Source: Rhodospirillaceae bacterium
GTDB taxonomy: Bacteria; Pseudomonadota; Alphaproteobacteria; DSM-16000; Inquilinaceae
Reading direction: 5' to 3'
Length of the DNA: 64,000 nt
NCBI GenBank assembly: GCA_020638595.1
Contig: JACKIG010000010.1
Span: forward strand, 62,001-126,000
The position numbers and the translations under genes were made by a program. Every line of letters starts with the position of its first letter. Position 1 is the stretch's first letter. Positions 16,368 through 24,698 of the stretch are shown one piece after another. The notes beneath the pieces are model-generated. The model searched no databases. It was not told the DNA's origin and saw only the letters and a program-made list of their open reading frames with translations.

Positions 16368-18347
16368 TCATGCGTCACGGTCCCTGCGATCGATCGGCGA
16401 CAATCCCTCATCTGCCAGTTTAGAAATCGCATCATCAAGGGCAAGGACTTCCTGTCGGTCGCCCCCCAATCTGCGAATTGCCACCGTCCCATCGGCCGCT
16501 TCGCGCTTGCCGACCACCAGCAGGGCGGGAACCTTGGCAAGGCTGTGCTCGCGCACCTTGTAGTTGATCTTCTCGTTGCGCAGGTCCGTCTCCACCCGCA
16601 GGCCGGCGGCCCGGCACCGGCGGGCCACCCGGGCGGCATAGTCGTCGGCGTCGCTGGTGATGGTGGCCACCACCACCTGCAGCGGGGTCAGCCAGAACGG
16701 CAGGCGGCCGGCATAGTGCTCCAGCACGATGCCCAGGAACCGCTCGATCGATCCGAACAGCGCCCGGTGCAGCATGACCGGATGGTGCTTGTCCCCGTCC
16801 TCGCCGACATAGGTGGCGGCGAAGCGCGGCGGCAGGTTCAGGTCGACCTGCAAAGTGCCGCACTGCCAGTCGCGGCCGATGGCGTCGCGCAGCACGAATT
16901 CCAGCTTCGGCCCGTAGAAGGCACCCTCGCCGGGGTTCACCGAATAGGGCTTGCCCATGTGGTCGAGGGCGCCCTTCAGCGCGGCTTCCAGCTGGTCCCA
17001 CAGCGCGTCGGAGCCGATGCGCTTGTCCGGCCGGTCGGAGAACTTGATGCGCACGTCCTCGAAGCCGAAGTCCCGGTAGATGTCCAGGATCAGCTCGACG
17101 ACGACGCGGCATTCCTCCTCCATCTGCGCTTCGGTGCAGAAGATGTGGGCATCGTCCTGGGTGAATTCGCGCAGCCGCATCAGCCCGTGCAGCGAACCCG
17201 ACGGCTCGTACCGGTTGACGTGGCCGAATTCCGCCACCCGCTTGGGCAGGTCGCGGTAGCTGGTGATGCCCTGGCGATAGACCTGCAGGCCGCCCGGGCA
17301 GTTCATCGGCTTCAGCGCGAAGACGCGGTCGTCCTCCGTCTGGGTGAAGTACATGTTCTCGCGGAAGCTGTCCCAGTGGCCGGACGTCACCCACAGCGAC
17401 CGGTCCATGACGCCGGGCGTGCTGATTTCGGTATAGCCCGCGTCCTGCTGGCGGCGGCGCATGTAGTCGACCATCAGGCGGAACAGGGTCCAGCCCTTGT
17501 CGTGCCAGAAGGCCGCGCCCGGCGCTTCCTCCTGGAAATGGAACAGGTCCATCTCGCGGCCCAGGCGCCGGTGGTCGCGCTTCTCGGCTTCCTCCAGCAT
17601 GGTCAGGTAGGCGGTCAGTTCCGCCTCATCGCGCCAGGCGGTGCCGTAGATGCGCTGCAACATGGCGTTGCGGCTGTCGCCGCGCCAATAGGCACCCGCC
17701 ACCTTCGTCAGCTTGAAGGCCTGGCCCACATAGCCGGTGGACGGCAAGTGCGGACCGCGGCAGAGGTCGTGCCAGTCGCCCTGCCAGTAGATCGTCACCT
17801 CTTCGTCTTCCGGCAGGTCGCAGATGATCTCCGCCTTGTAGCGCTCGCCCATCGCCCGGAAATGGGCGATGGCGTCGTCGCGGGCCCAGACCTCGCGGCG
17901 GAATGCCCGGTCGGCCGAGACGATCTCGCGCATGCGCTGTTCGATGCGCACGAGATCGTCGGGCGTGAACGGCTCGTCGCGGGCGAAGTCATAATAGAAC
18001 CCGTTCTCGATCGCCGGGCCGATCGTCACCTGCGTGCCGGGATACAGGCCCTGCACCGCTTCGGCCATGACATGGGCGGCATCGTGGCGGATCAGTTCCA
18101 GCGCCTCGGGCGACGTGCGGGTGATGATCTCGACGGTGGCATCGGTGGTGAGGCTGGTGGCGAGGTCCCTGACCTTGCCGTTGATCTTGACCGCGATCGC
18201 CGCCTTGGCGAGCCCGGGGCCGATCGCCGACGCGATCTCCCCACCCGTGACCGGGCAGTCGAATGCCCGTTGCCCGCCGTCCGGCAGCGTGATCACCACC
18301 TGGCCGGCGCGATCGTCGTTCGCCGGCCGAATTGCTGCCTCTTGCAT
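16368..18347 (-). CDS. thrS: Threonyl-tRNA synthetase
   Basis: About 659 residues in the normal order. They comprise a TGS domain (VVITLPDGGQRAFDCP), the SAD editing domain with HDAAHVMAEAVQ (HxxxH) and its partner region, the class II catalytic core (MNCPGGLQVYR, RYEPSGSLHGLMRLREFTQDDAHIFC, motif 3 HRALFGSIERF) and the C-terminal anticodon domain (LPFWLTPLQVVV, LRNEKINYKVREHS). I take the ATG at 18347; the ATG at 18362 is an equally possible start, and neither has a strong Shine-Dalgarno sequence. It charges tRNA-Thr in the cytoplasm. The gene is followed by infC as in many bacteria, but rpmI and rplT do not follow infC here. Confidence 0.95.
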   Translation of the reverse strand: MQEAAIRPANDDRAGQVVITLPDGGQRAFDCPVTGGEIASAIGPGLAKAAIAVKINGKVRDLATSLTTDATVEIITRTSPEALELIRHDAAHVMAEAVQGLYPGTQVTIGPAIENGFYYDFARDEPFTPDDLVRIEQRMREIVSADRAFRREVWARDDAIAHFRAMGERYKAEIICDLPEDEEVTIYWQGDWHDLCRGPHLPSTGYVGQAFKLTKVAGAYWRGDSRNAMLQRIYGTAWRDEAELTAYLTMLEEAEKRDHRRLGREMDLFHFQEEAPGAAFWHDKGWTLFRLMVDYMRRRQQDAGYTEISTPGVMDRSLWVTSGHWDSFRENMYFTQTEDDRVFALKPMNCPGGLQVYRQGITSYRDLPKRVAEFGHVNRYEPSGSLHGLMRLREFTQDDAHIFCTEAQMEEECRVVVELILDIYRDFGFEDVRIKFSDRPDKRIGSDALWDQLEAALKGALDHMGKPYSVNPGEGAFYGPKLEFVLRDAIGRDWQCGTLQVDLNLPPRFAATYVGEDGDKHHPVMLHRALFGSIERFLGIVLEHYAGRLPFWLTPLQVVVATITSDADDYAARVARRCRAAGLRVETDLRNEKINYKVREHSLAKVPALLVVGKREAADGTVAIRRLGGDRQEVLALDDAISKLADEGLSPIDRRDRDA

Positions 18348-18526
18348 CGGTCCATCACCCATTCTTGCTCGTGTTTCCCTTGCAGGAACGCCGAAGACTA
18401 TGCGCCTGCGCCCCGGAGTCAACAAACTGGCGATTGCCGACGTCCGGAGCAAGGCTCGGGCTCGCGCCCGGCCGTGGATGGAGTATGCTGGCGCCGATCG
18501 CGATGCGCAGAAAGGACGGAGTCCCG

Positions 18527-18976
18527 GTGACGACAATCAGCATTGAGTGTCCGGGCCGGGCCGACAAGGCCGACTGGCGCCGCCTGTTCCAGGGATATGC
18601 CGATTTCTATCGGGTCGCGATGGACGACCAGATCGCCGATACGACGTGGGAGTGGATCCATGATCCGGCCCATGTCCTGCAGGGCGTCATCGCCCGCGAC
18701 GCCGCCGGCACGGCGGTCGGCCTGGCCCATTTCCGGGCGATGCCCAGCCCGCTCAGGGGGATCGAGATCGGGTTCCTGGACGACCTGTACGTCGACCCTG
18801 CGGCGCGCGGCGAGGACGTTGGCGAAGCGCTATTGCGCCATGTGGCCGCCGAAGGCCGCCGGCGCGGCTGGCCCAAGATCCGGTGGATCACCGCCGACGA
18901 CAACTATCGCGCCCGCGCATTGTACGATCGCGTCGGTGCCAAGACCCTTTGGAACGTGTACGAGCTGATCCCATGA
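18527..18976 (+). CDS. GNAT-family N-acetyltransferase
   Basis: 149 residues from a GTG at 18527, with GGACGGAG upstream; an ATG at 18485 is an alternative. GNAT features are strand 4 with the acetyl-CoA loop (FLDDLYVDPAARGEDVGEALLRHVA) and the C-terminal NYRARALYDRVGAK helix and strand. The acceptor substrate is unknown. The stop overlaps the start of the following cupin gene (ATGA), so the two form a unit. It is divergent from thrS. Confidence 0.85.
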   Translation: MTTISIECPGRADKADWRRLFQGYADFYRVAMDDQIADTTWEWIHDPAHVLQGVIARDAAGTAVGLAHFRAMPSPLRGIEIGFLDDLYVDPAARGEDVGEALLRHVAAEGRRRGWPKIRWITADDNYRARALYDRVGAKTLWNVYELIP

Positions 18977-19332
18977 GCACCACCGATCCCAAGCCCTGCT
19001 GGCGTGTTGCCCTGGAAGCCGCCGTCGCCCGGGTCCCGCACCCGCCGTCGCGCCCCTTTGCCGAGATGATGCGCCACGGGACCATGAGCGCCGGCCTCTA
19101 CATGCCGAGCCGGGTCGACGACCAGAGCCCGCATGACCAGGACGAGGTCTATTTCGTCATGCGCGGCTTCGGGGAGTTCGTGCGCGCCGACGAACGCATT
19201 TCGTTCGAGCCCGGCGACATGATCATGGTTCCCGCCGGCATGACCCACAGGTTCGAGAATTTCACCGACGACCTGACGGTGTGGGTCGTCTTCTGGGGGC
19301 GGGAAGGCGGAGAGGCAGGCGCGGCCGCCTAG
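18973..19332 (+). CDS. Cupin-domain protein
   Basis: 119 residues, translationally coupled to the GNAT gene. The double-stranded beta-helix motifs are present: S-x-H-D-Q-D-E-V-Y-F-V-M-R-G for motif 1 and PGDMIMVPAGMTHRFENF for motif 2, with likely metal ligands His, Glu and His. The small single-domain form does not reveal an enzyme activity or ligand. Its last four bases overlap the stop of the convergent methyltransferase gene. Confidence 0.8.
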   Translation: MSTTDPKPCWRVALEAAVARVPHPPSRPFAEMMRHGTMSAGLYMPSRVDDQSPHDQDEVYFVMRGFGEFVRADERISFEPGDMIMVPAGMTHRFENFTDDLTVWVVFWGREGGEAGAAA

Positions 19333-20030
19333 CCCGGCGGGGCCGATGCGCGTCGCCCGGCCTTGCGGAACACCAGTGTCAGGTTGTTCGCCGGCATGGG
19401 GACGGCGGCCTCCAGCGGCAGGCCGGCGGCGGCGGCCAGGGCCGCGACCGCGTCCAGGTCGCGCACCCCCCAGGCCGGATCCTGGCTGCTGAGATAGGCG
19501 TCGAACGCCGCATTGCTGGGGGCGGTGTGGGCACCGCCGCAGGTGAAGGGGCCGTAGAGCACCAGCAGCCCTTGCGGCACCAGGCAGGATCGCGCACCCG
19601 CGACCAGCCCCTCGGCGACGGCCCAGGGGGCAATGTGGATCACGTTGATCGCGATCACCGCGGCGATGTCGCCGGCCGGCGGGCGGCCCGGCCCGCCAAG
19701 CCCCCAGTCCGCCCCGGAAGCGTCGAGGCGCACCGGCGACCGCAGGTTGCCGGCTCCACCACACCGGCGCCAGGCATCGATGCTGGCCAGGTGGCGCGGG
19801 TCGACATCCGTCGGCCACCATGTCAACCGCGGAAAGGCCCGGGCAAACGCCAGGGCATGCTGGCCGGTGCCGCTGCCGATCTCGATCGCATGCCCGCCAC
19901 CGGCGTCGAGATGGCGGGCCAGCACCGCAGCGATGGGACCGTGGTTGCGGTGAAAGGCCGGCGCGTCCAGGCACGCGCCGTCCGGTTCCGCCGGGCCGGC
20001 GCTGCCGGGTTGCCGGTCCGGTCCCGGCAT
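19329..20030 (-). CDS. DUF938-type SAM-dependent methyltransferase
   Basis: 233 residues from the ATG at 20030; a GTG at 20066 is an alternative and neither start has a strong ribosome site. The AdoMet loop is AIEIGSGTGQHALAFA, followed by P-T-D-V-D-P-R. The characteristic DUF938 phrases INVIHIAPW, LYGPFTCGGAHTAPSNAAFD, WGVRDLD and MPANNLTLVFRK all occur in order. Members are widespread cytoplasmic proteins without an established substrate. Confidence 0.85.
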   Translation of the reverse strand: MPGPDRQPGSAGPAEPDGACLDAPAFHRNHGPIAAVLARHLDAGGGHAIEIGSGTGQHALAFARAFPRLTWWPTDVDPRHLASIDAWRRCGGAGNLRSPVRLDASGADWGLGGPGRPPAGDIAAVIAINVIHIAPWAVAEGLVAGARSCLVPQGLLVLYGPFTCGGAHTAPSNAAFDAYLSSQDPAWGVRDLDAVAALAAAAGLPLEAAVPMPANNLTLVFRKAGRRASAPPG

Positions 20031-20276
20031 CTCAGTCTTGCGCCGCAACGGTCTGCATGGACCCACTCTACGGTGCCGGCGCAGGCAGCGCCAGGCACGC
20101 AGGCGGCACCGCGATGGCCGCCGCGGACGGGCAGCAGGCGGTGTCGCAGCAATCGGAAATAGATTGCTTGCCTATCTAAGCACATGTAACCTTTCGTGGT
20201 ATGGACGAATATCGGCCTGACGGGCGTGTTGCGGGACTTGTTCAGAGGTGGACCGACCGATGAAGAGGTGGCGCAG

Positions 20277-20675
20277 GTGCAGACGGCCCTGATCATCGAG
20301 GACGAGGCGATGATCGCCTTGGCGCTCGCGATGAGCGTGCGGCAGGCCGGGCTGGACCTGATCGGCATTGCCGACAACGCGGAAACGGCGCTGGCGCTGG
20401 CTGAAGCGCGCTCACCGCACGTGGCCCTTGTCGACGTCAAGCTGAACGGCCCGATCGACGGCATGACCGTGGGGCGGGAACTCGCCCGGCGGTTCCATAC
20501 GGCCATCATCTTCACCACCGTCTACCAGGATCGCGTGCTGAAGGAAGGCCGCGATGTCGCCTTCGGGCTGCTGACCAAGCCCTTCGCCAGCGACCAGGTG
20601 GTGCAGGAGCTTGCGCGCGCGTCCCAGCTACACGTGCAGGGCAGCACGCATTTCCCCGGCATGGCGACCGCCTGA
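20277..20675 (+). CDS. Single-domain response regulator (receiver)
   Basis: About 132 residues from a GTG at 20277 placed directly before the receiver strand QTALIIEDEAM; longer in-frame starts at 20196, 20227 and 20268 are possible. The acidic pocket is E-D-E, the phospho-acceptor is D in VALVDVKLNG, the T/S position lies in IIFTTVYQD, and K is in LLTKPF. There is no output domain, so it acts by protein contact. The type with DVKLNGPIDG is common among receivers paired with HisKA_2/HWE kinases. It points at, and ends next to, the kinase operon on the other strand. Confidence 0.8.
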   Translation: MQTALIIEDEAMIALALAMSVRQAGLDLIGIADNAETALALAEARSPHVALVDVKLNGPIDGMTVGRELARRFHTAIIFTTVYQDRVLKEGRDVAFGLLTKPFASDQVVQELARASQLHVQGSTHFPGMATA

Positions 20676-20697
20676 CCCAGGGACGGCTCCGGCGCCG

Positions 20698-22440
20698 TCA
20701 GCGCCAGGCCGCCATCCGGACAGTGGCCCGCGTTCCGTCATCCCCTTCGATCACCAGGGTCCCGCGCAGCTGGCCGACCAGCGCCTGCAGGATCTGGCTG
20801 CCGGACCATGTCTTCGACGATGCCTGCGGCGCGAAGCCGATACCGTCGTCGATCACCTCCAGCACGACGGCTTCCGGCCCGTCCGGCGCCATGCGCACGG
20901 CCACGGTGCCCGGCCGCCCGGCCGGAAAGGCATGCTTCAGCGCATTGGACACCAGTTCGTTGAGGATCAGCCCCAGCGGAATGGCCCGGTCGATGTCGAT
21001 GGACAGGGGGCTGATGTCGGTGACGAGGGTGATCCCCCGCCCGGCCATGTCGAAGCCCTCGGCAAGGTATCGGCAGATGTCGCCGACGAAGCCGGAGGCA
21101 TCGAAGGTCGCAAGGTCCGGGGACTCCAGGATGCGCTGGTGCACCAGCCCGATCGACGCGATGCGCCGCCGCACGTGCAGGAACCGCTCGGTCAGTGCCG
21201 CGTCCTTCACGCCTTCGGCCTCGATGGCCAGCATGGCGTCGATCAGCTGGAGGTTGTTCTTGACGCGGTGATTGACCTCACCCAGCAGCAGGTCGCGCTG
21301 GCGCACGGTATCCCGCAGTTCGCGGTTCAGGTGTTCCAGGTCTTCCAGGCGCGCGATCACGTCCTTTTCGATGTCCGCGCCGAAGGTCGTGTGTTCCGCC
21401 AGGCGGTCGATCATGGCGTCCATCCGCCGCAGGTGCGACCGCATCAGCCCGACCGAATCCGCAATCGTCGCGGGCACCTGTCCGAACGCCGATTCCAGGT
21501 CCCGCGCCAGCCAGTCGGGCAGCGCCAGCAGGGCGCGCAGGGGCACGCGCAGGTCATTCGACGGGGCATGGACGAAGCCGTCCAGGTCCGCGTTGGCCCG
21601 GCGCAGGTCCTGCGCCAGCTCCTCCAGCCGGCGGCGGGTGGCCTCCGCGCGGTCCACCGTTCGCGATTTCCGGACCGAATCCCGCACGCAGCGGTGCAGG
21701 TCCGTCCGCGTGATGGCGGATTTCGGCAGGTATCCCTGCGCGCCACCGCGGATCGCCTCGACCGCCGTCGCTTCCGAACCCTGGCCGGTGACGACGACCA
21801 CCGGCATGGACGGATGCGACTTGCGAAACCGCGTCAGCAGCTGCAACCCGCTGATGCCCGGCAGCGAATAGTCCAGGACGATGCAATCGGGGGGGCTTTC
21901 GTCCACCGATTGCAGCGCTTCGGCCCCCGTCGCCGCGGTATCGACCCTGTATTGCGGCGAATTGACCGCCAGCAGCGTGCGCACGACCAGTTCCCGGTCT
22001 TCCGGTGAATCATCGACCACCAGGACGCGCAGGGTCCGGAAATCGTCCGCATCCGCGTCGTCGGACCCGGTGACGATGTCGAGGATGCGGTCGACGATCT
22101 CCTCGTTCGACAGGGTTGCCTTGCCCAGGTAGTCGGTCGCCCCGGACCGGAAGGCGGCGGCCGCCACCGTCTCGTCGCCATAGGCGGTGATCATCACGAT
22201 CGGCGTTGCCGGCGACAGCTCGGCGATGCGGCTGATCGCCTCCATGCCCTGCGCATCGGGCAGGCGGTAGTCCAGCAGCACGCAATGGAACCGCCGGTCC
22301 AGGAGGGCCTGTTCGGCGTCCTTCAGCGTCGACGCCTCGACCAGGGTGACATCGGCGGCCGACGACCGGGCGAAGGTGCGGCGGATGGCTTCCCGGTCGT
22401 CGGGCGAATCGTCGACAAGCAGCAGGGTCAGCGGGCTCAT
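20698..22440 (-). CDS. Double-receiver hybrid histidine kinase (HisKA_2 type) with degenerate DHp segment
   Basis: 580 residues. REC1 spans about 1-120, with phospho-acceptor D57 and K107. REC2 spans about 137-255, with D190 and K240. A coiled segment about 260-370 resembles a classical HisKA helix (FVHAPSNDLRVPLRALLALP), but the phosphorylatable histidine is replaced by N295. A real HisKA_2 dimerisation helix follows, LLGEVNHRVKNNLQLIDAML, with H391. The ATPase domain has N-box LILNELVSNALKHA and G-box DDGIGF. It is the last gene of a three-gene operon, coupled by ATGA to the upstream response regulator. Two N-terminal receivers suggest it integrates phosphate from other kinases. Confidence 0.88.
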   Translation of the reverse strand: MSPLTLLLVDDSPDDREAIRRTFARSSAADVTLVEASTLKDAEQALLDRRFHCVLLDYRLPDAQGMEAISRIAELSPATPIVMITAYGDETVAAAAFRSGATDYLGKATLSNEEIVDRILDIVTGSDDADADDFRTLRVLVVDDSPEDRELVVRTLLAVNSPQYRVDTAATGAEALQSVDESPPDCIVLDYSLPGISGLQLLTRFRKSHPSMPVVVVTGQGSEATAVEAIRGGAQGYLPKSAITRTDLHRCVRDSVRKSRTVDRAEATRRRLEELAQDLRRANADLDGFVHAPSNDLRVPLRALLALPDWLARDLESAFGQVPATIADSVGLMRSHLRRMDAMIDRLAEHTTFGADIEKDVIARLEDLEHLNRELRDTVRQRDLLLGEVNHRVKNNLQLIDAMLAIEAEGVKDAALTERFLHVRRRIASIGLVHQRILESPDLATFDASGFVGDICRYLAEGFDMAGRGITLVTDISPLSIDIDRAIPLGLILNELVSNALKHAFPAGRPGTVAVRMAPDGPEAVVLEVIDDGIGFAPQASSKTWSGSQILQALVGQLRGTLVIEGDDGTRATVRMAAWR

Positions 22441-22904
22441 GGGGCGCCGCGGCCCGGCCCGCCCGGAAGGATGGCGACTTCGAACCAGTAGTCCTTGATC
22501 CGCCCCACCGCCTCGACCAGCTTCTCGAACACGACCGGCTTCTGGATATAGGTGCTGGCCCCCAGCGCATAGCAGCGGTCGACGTCGCGCTCGTCCGTCG
22601 ACGTGGTCAGGATCAGCACGGGGATCCGGCGCAGCGTCGCATCGGCCTTGACCTCCTCCAGCACGGCAAGGCCGTCGATGCCCGGCATGTTGAGGTCGAG
22701 CAGCACCATGCAGGGCAGATCGGCGACGGCCAGCCCGGCATACGCGCCGCGCCGGAACAGAAGGTCCATCGCCTCGCCGCCGCTGCGGACCCGGACCAGC
22801 GGGTTGGACACCTTGTTCCTGCGGAAGCTGCGCAGGGTCGCCTCGTAGTCGTCTTCATTGTCCTCGACCAGGAGGATGCTGGGCTGGTGCGCGTCCCTCG
22901 TCAT
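22437..22904 (-). CDS. Rcp1-like single-domain response regulator
   Basis: 155 residues of receiver domain with a C-terminal extension: ILLVEDNEDD acidic pair, D70 in VLLDLNMPG, T100 in ILTTS and K121 in IQKPV. The insertion around residues 30-60 and the tail ending in IKDYWFEVAILP are typical of Rcp1-type receivers, which partner phytochrome-like or PAS-type sensor kinases. It overlaps by ATGA at both ends with the kinase genes on either side, so all three are made together. Confidence 0.88.
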   Translation of the reverse strand: MTRDAHQPSILLVEDNEDDYEATLRSFRRNKVSNPLVRVRSGGEAMDLLFRRGAYAGLAVADLPCMVLLDLNMPGIDGLAVLEEVKADATLRRIPVLILTTSTDERDVDRCYALGASTYIQKPVVFEKLVEAVGRIKDYWFEVAILPGGPGRGAP

Positions 22905-24403
22905 GGGGCCGGTGCCTGGAGCGTGAAGTGGACGGTCGTTCCCGCCCCGGGCGCGGACTCGATCCAGATCCGGCCGCCGTGGCGCTCGACGATCCTCTGT
23001 GCGAAGGTCAGCCCCGACCCGGTGCCGCCGTCGCCGGGATCGCTGTCCAGCCGCTTGAAGATCTTGAACACGTCCCGGTGGAACCGCGGGTCGATGCCGA
23101 TGCCGTTGTCGCGCACGAAGAACCGGTATCCGTCGGCTGCGTCGGCCGTGCAGCCGACCTGGATCAGCTTCCGGTCCGACCGGTTGTACTTCACGCCGTT
23201 GACGATCAGGTTCTGCAACAGCTCGCTCACGCGCCAGCGGTCGCAGCTGAGGGTCGGCAGCGGGGTCACGACCTCCAGCCGGGCGCCGTGGTCCTCAAGG
23301 TAGGGACCCAGCAGCTGGCGCAATTCGGCAATGACGCCCGCCAGATCGGTCTCGCCGAAGGCCAGGTCCTGGCGGCCCAGCCTGGCATAGGAGAGCAGGC
23401 TGTTGATCAGGCTTTCCATCCGCCCGCACAGCGCCTGCATCCGGACCAGCCTGCGCAGGCCCTCCTGCGGCAACTGGTCGCCGTGGTCTTCCATCAGGAA
23501 CCTGGCCTGGTTGGCGACGCCGCGCAGCGGCTCCTTCAGGTCGTGCGACGCGATGTAGGCGAAGTCGTCCAGCTCGCGGTTCGATGCCTGCAGCTCCGCC
23601 AGAAGCCTCTCGCGCATGGCCTCCTGCGCGACACGGTCGCTGACGTCGCGCAGGACACCGGCGAACATGCGCTGGCCGGAAACCTGGGTTTCGCTGACGG
23701 CCAGTTCCATCGGAAAGGTGCTGCCGTCCTTGCGGCGCGCCACGACGGGGCGCGCGGCGCCGATGATCCGCCGCTGCCCGGTCGACCGGTAGCGTGCGAT
23801 GTAGCCGTCATGCGCCCGCGCCGTCTGCTCCGGCATCAGCATCGAGACGTTGCGACCCAGGATCTCCACGGCCGGATAGCCGAACATCTGCTCCACGGCG
23901 CGATTGACATAGGCGACCGTCCCCTTGGCGTCGATGGTGATGAAGCCGTCGACCAGCGTGTCGGCAACGGCCTGCAACTGGGCCATGACGTCGGCCAGCG
24001 CCGTCTGGTGCGCGGCGGCGTGGCTGATGTCGCGGATCATGCCCAGGAAGACGCGGCGCCCCCCCAGCCGGGCCTCGCTGACCCCAAGTTCGATCTGGAA
24101 TTCGCTGCCGTCCTTGCGGCGCGCCGGCAGCCGCCGCCCGCCGACGCCGATGATCCGGCCCAGGCCCGTGTCGAGGTAGCCGTGCAGGTAGCGGTCATGG
24201 CTTGAGCGGTGCGGCTCGGTCGCCAGGATGGCGACGCTGGCGCCCTCCACCTCGTCGCGCCGGTAGCCGAACATCCGCTCCGCCGCGCTGTTGAACAGCA
24301 CGATACGGCCCTCGTCGTCCATCATGACGATGCCGTCGATGGCTGCGTCGAGAGCGCTCTCGAGCAGCGCACCATCCAGTGCGGCCTTCGCGAGCGAGCG
24401 CAC
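22901..24403 (-). CDS. PAS-PAS sensor histidine kinase
   Basis: 500 residues: PAS1 about 14-128, PAS2 about 142-256, HisKA with H287 in FAYIASHDLKEPLRGV, and an ATPase domain with N-box around 394-406, G1 DNGIGID and G2 GTGSGLTFAQRIV. No membrane segment is visible, so it is a soluble sensor. The PAS cores (FGYRRDEVEG, FGYPAVEILGRNVSMLMP) give no direct sign of haem, flavin or another ligand. The kinase architecture with a PLRG-type HisKA is common in bacteriophytochrome-like and PAS kinases. It is the promoter-proximal gene of the operon with the Rcp1-like regulator and the double-receiver kinase. Confidence 0.88.
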   Translation of the reverse strand: MRSLAKAALDGALLESALDAAIDGIVMMDDEGRIVLFNSAAERMFGYRRDEVEGASVAILATEPHRSSHDRYLHGYLDTGLGRIIGVGGRRLPARRKDGSEFQIELGVSEARLGGRRVFLGMIRDISHAAAHQTALADVMAQLQAVADTLVDGFITIDAKGTVAYVNRAVEQMFGYPAVEILGRNVSMLMPEQTARAHDGYIARYRSTGQRRIIGAARPVVARRKDGSTFPMELAVSETQVSGQRMFAGVLRDVSDRVAQEAMRERLLAELQASNRELDDFAYIASHDLKEPLRGVANQARFLMEDHGDQLPQEGLRRLVRMQALCGRMESLINSLLSYARLGRQDLAFGETDLAGVIAELRQLLGPYLEDHGARLEVVTPLPTLSCDRWRVSELLQNLIVNGVKYNRSDRKLIQVGCTADAADGYRFFVRDNGIGIDPRFHRDVFKIFKRLDSDPGDGGTGSGLTFAQRIVERHGGRIWIESAPGAGTTVHFTLQAPAP

Positions 24404-24698
24404 GATCCCCCTGCCGCCGCGCGATAGGGCCGCACGGCATCATTCCACCGTACTGGAGTCCCCGGCGTGCGTCCATAAGGATTAGATTGCGAAGAATTCA
24501 CCCGTCCCGGTGGCCACGCCGGCCGGCGGCCGGTCGCGAGTGGCTGTCTGGGCGCACATCTTCCGCGCGATTGACCCGCCGGATGGGAAGGCCCACGATT
24601 GCATGGGGAAGCTGCGGCTGATCGGCGCGCATGCCTGTTGCCCTGGCCTGCCCGTCCCCGCGGCCTTCGATCCCGCCCGTCGCTGGAGAGCCACGTTC

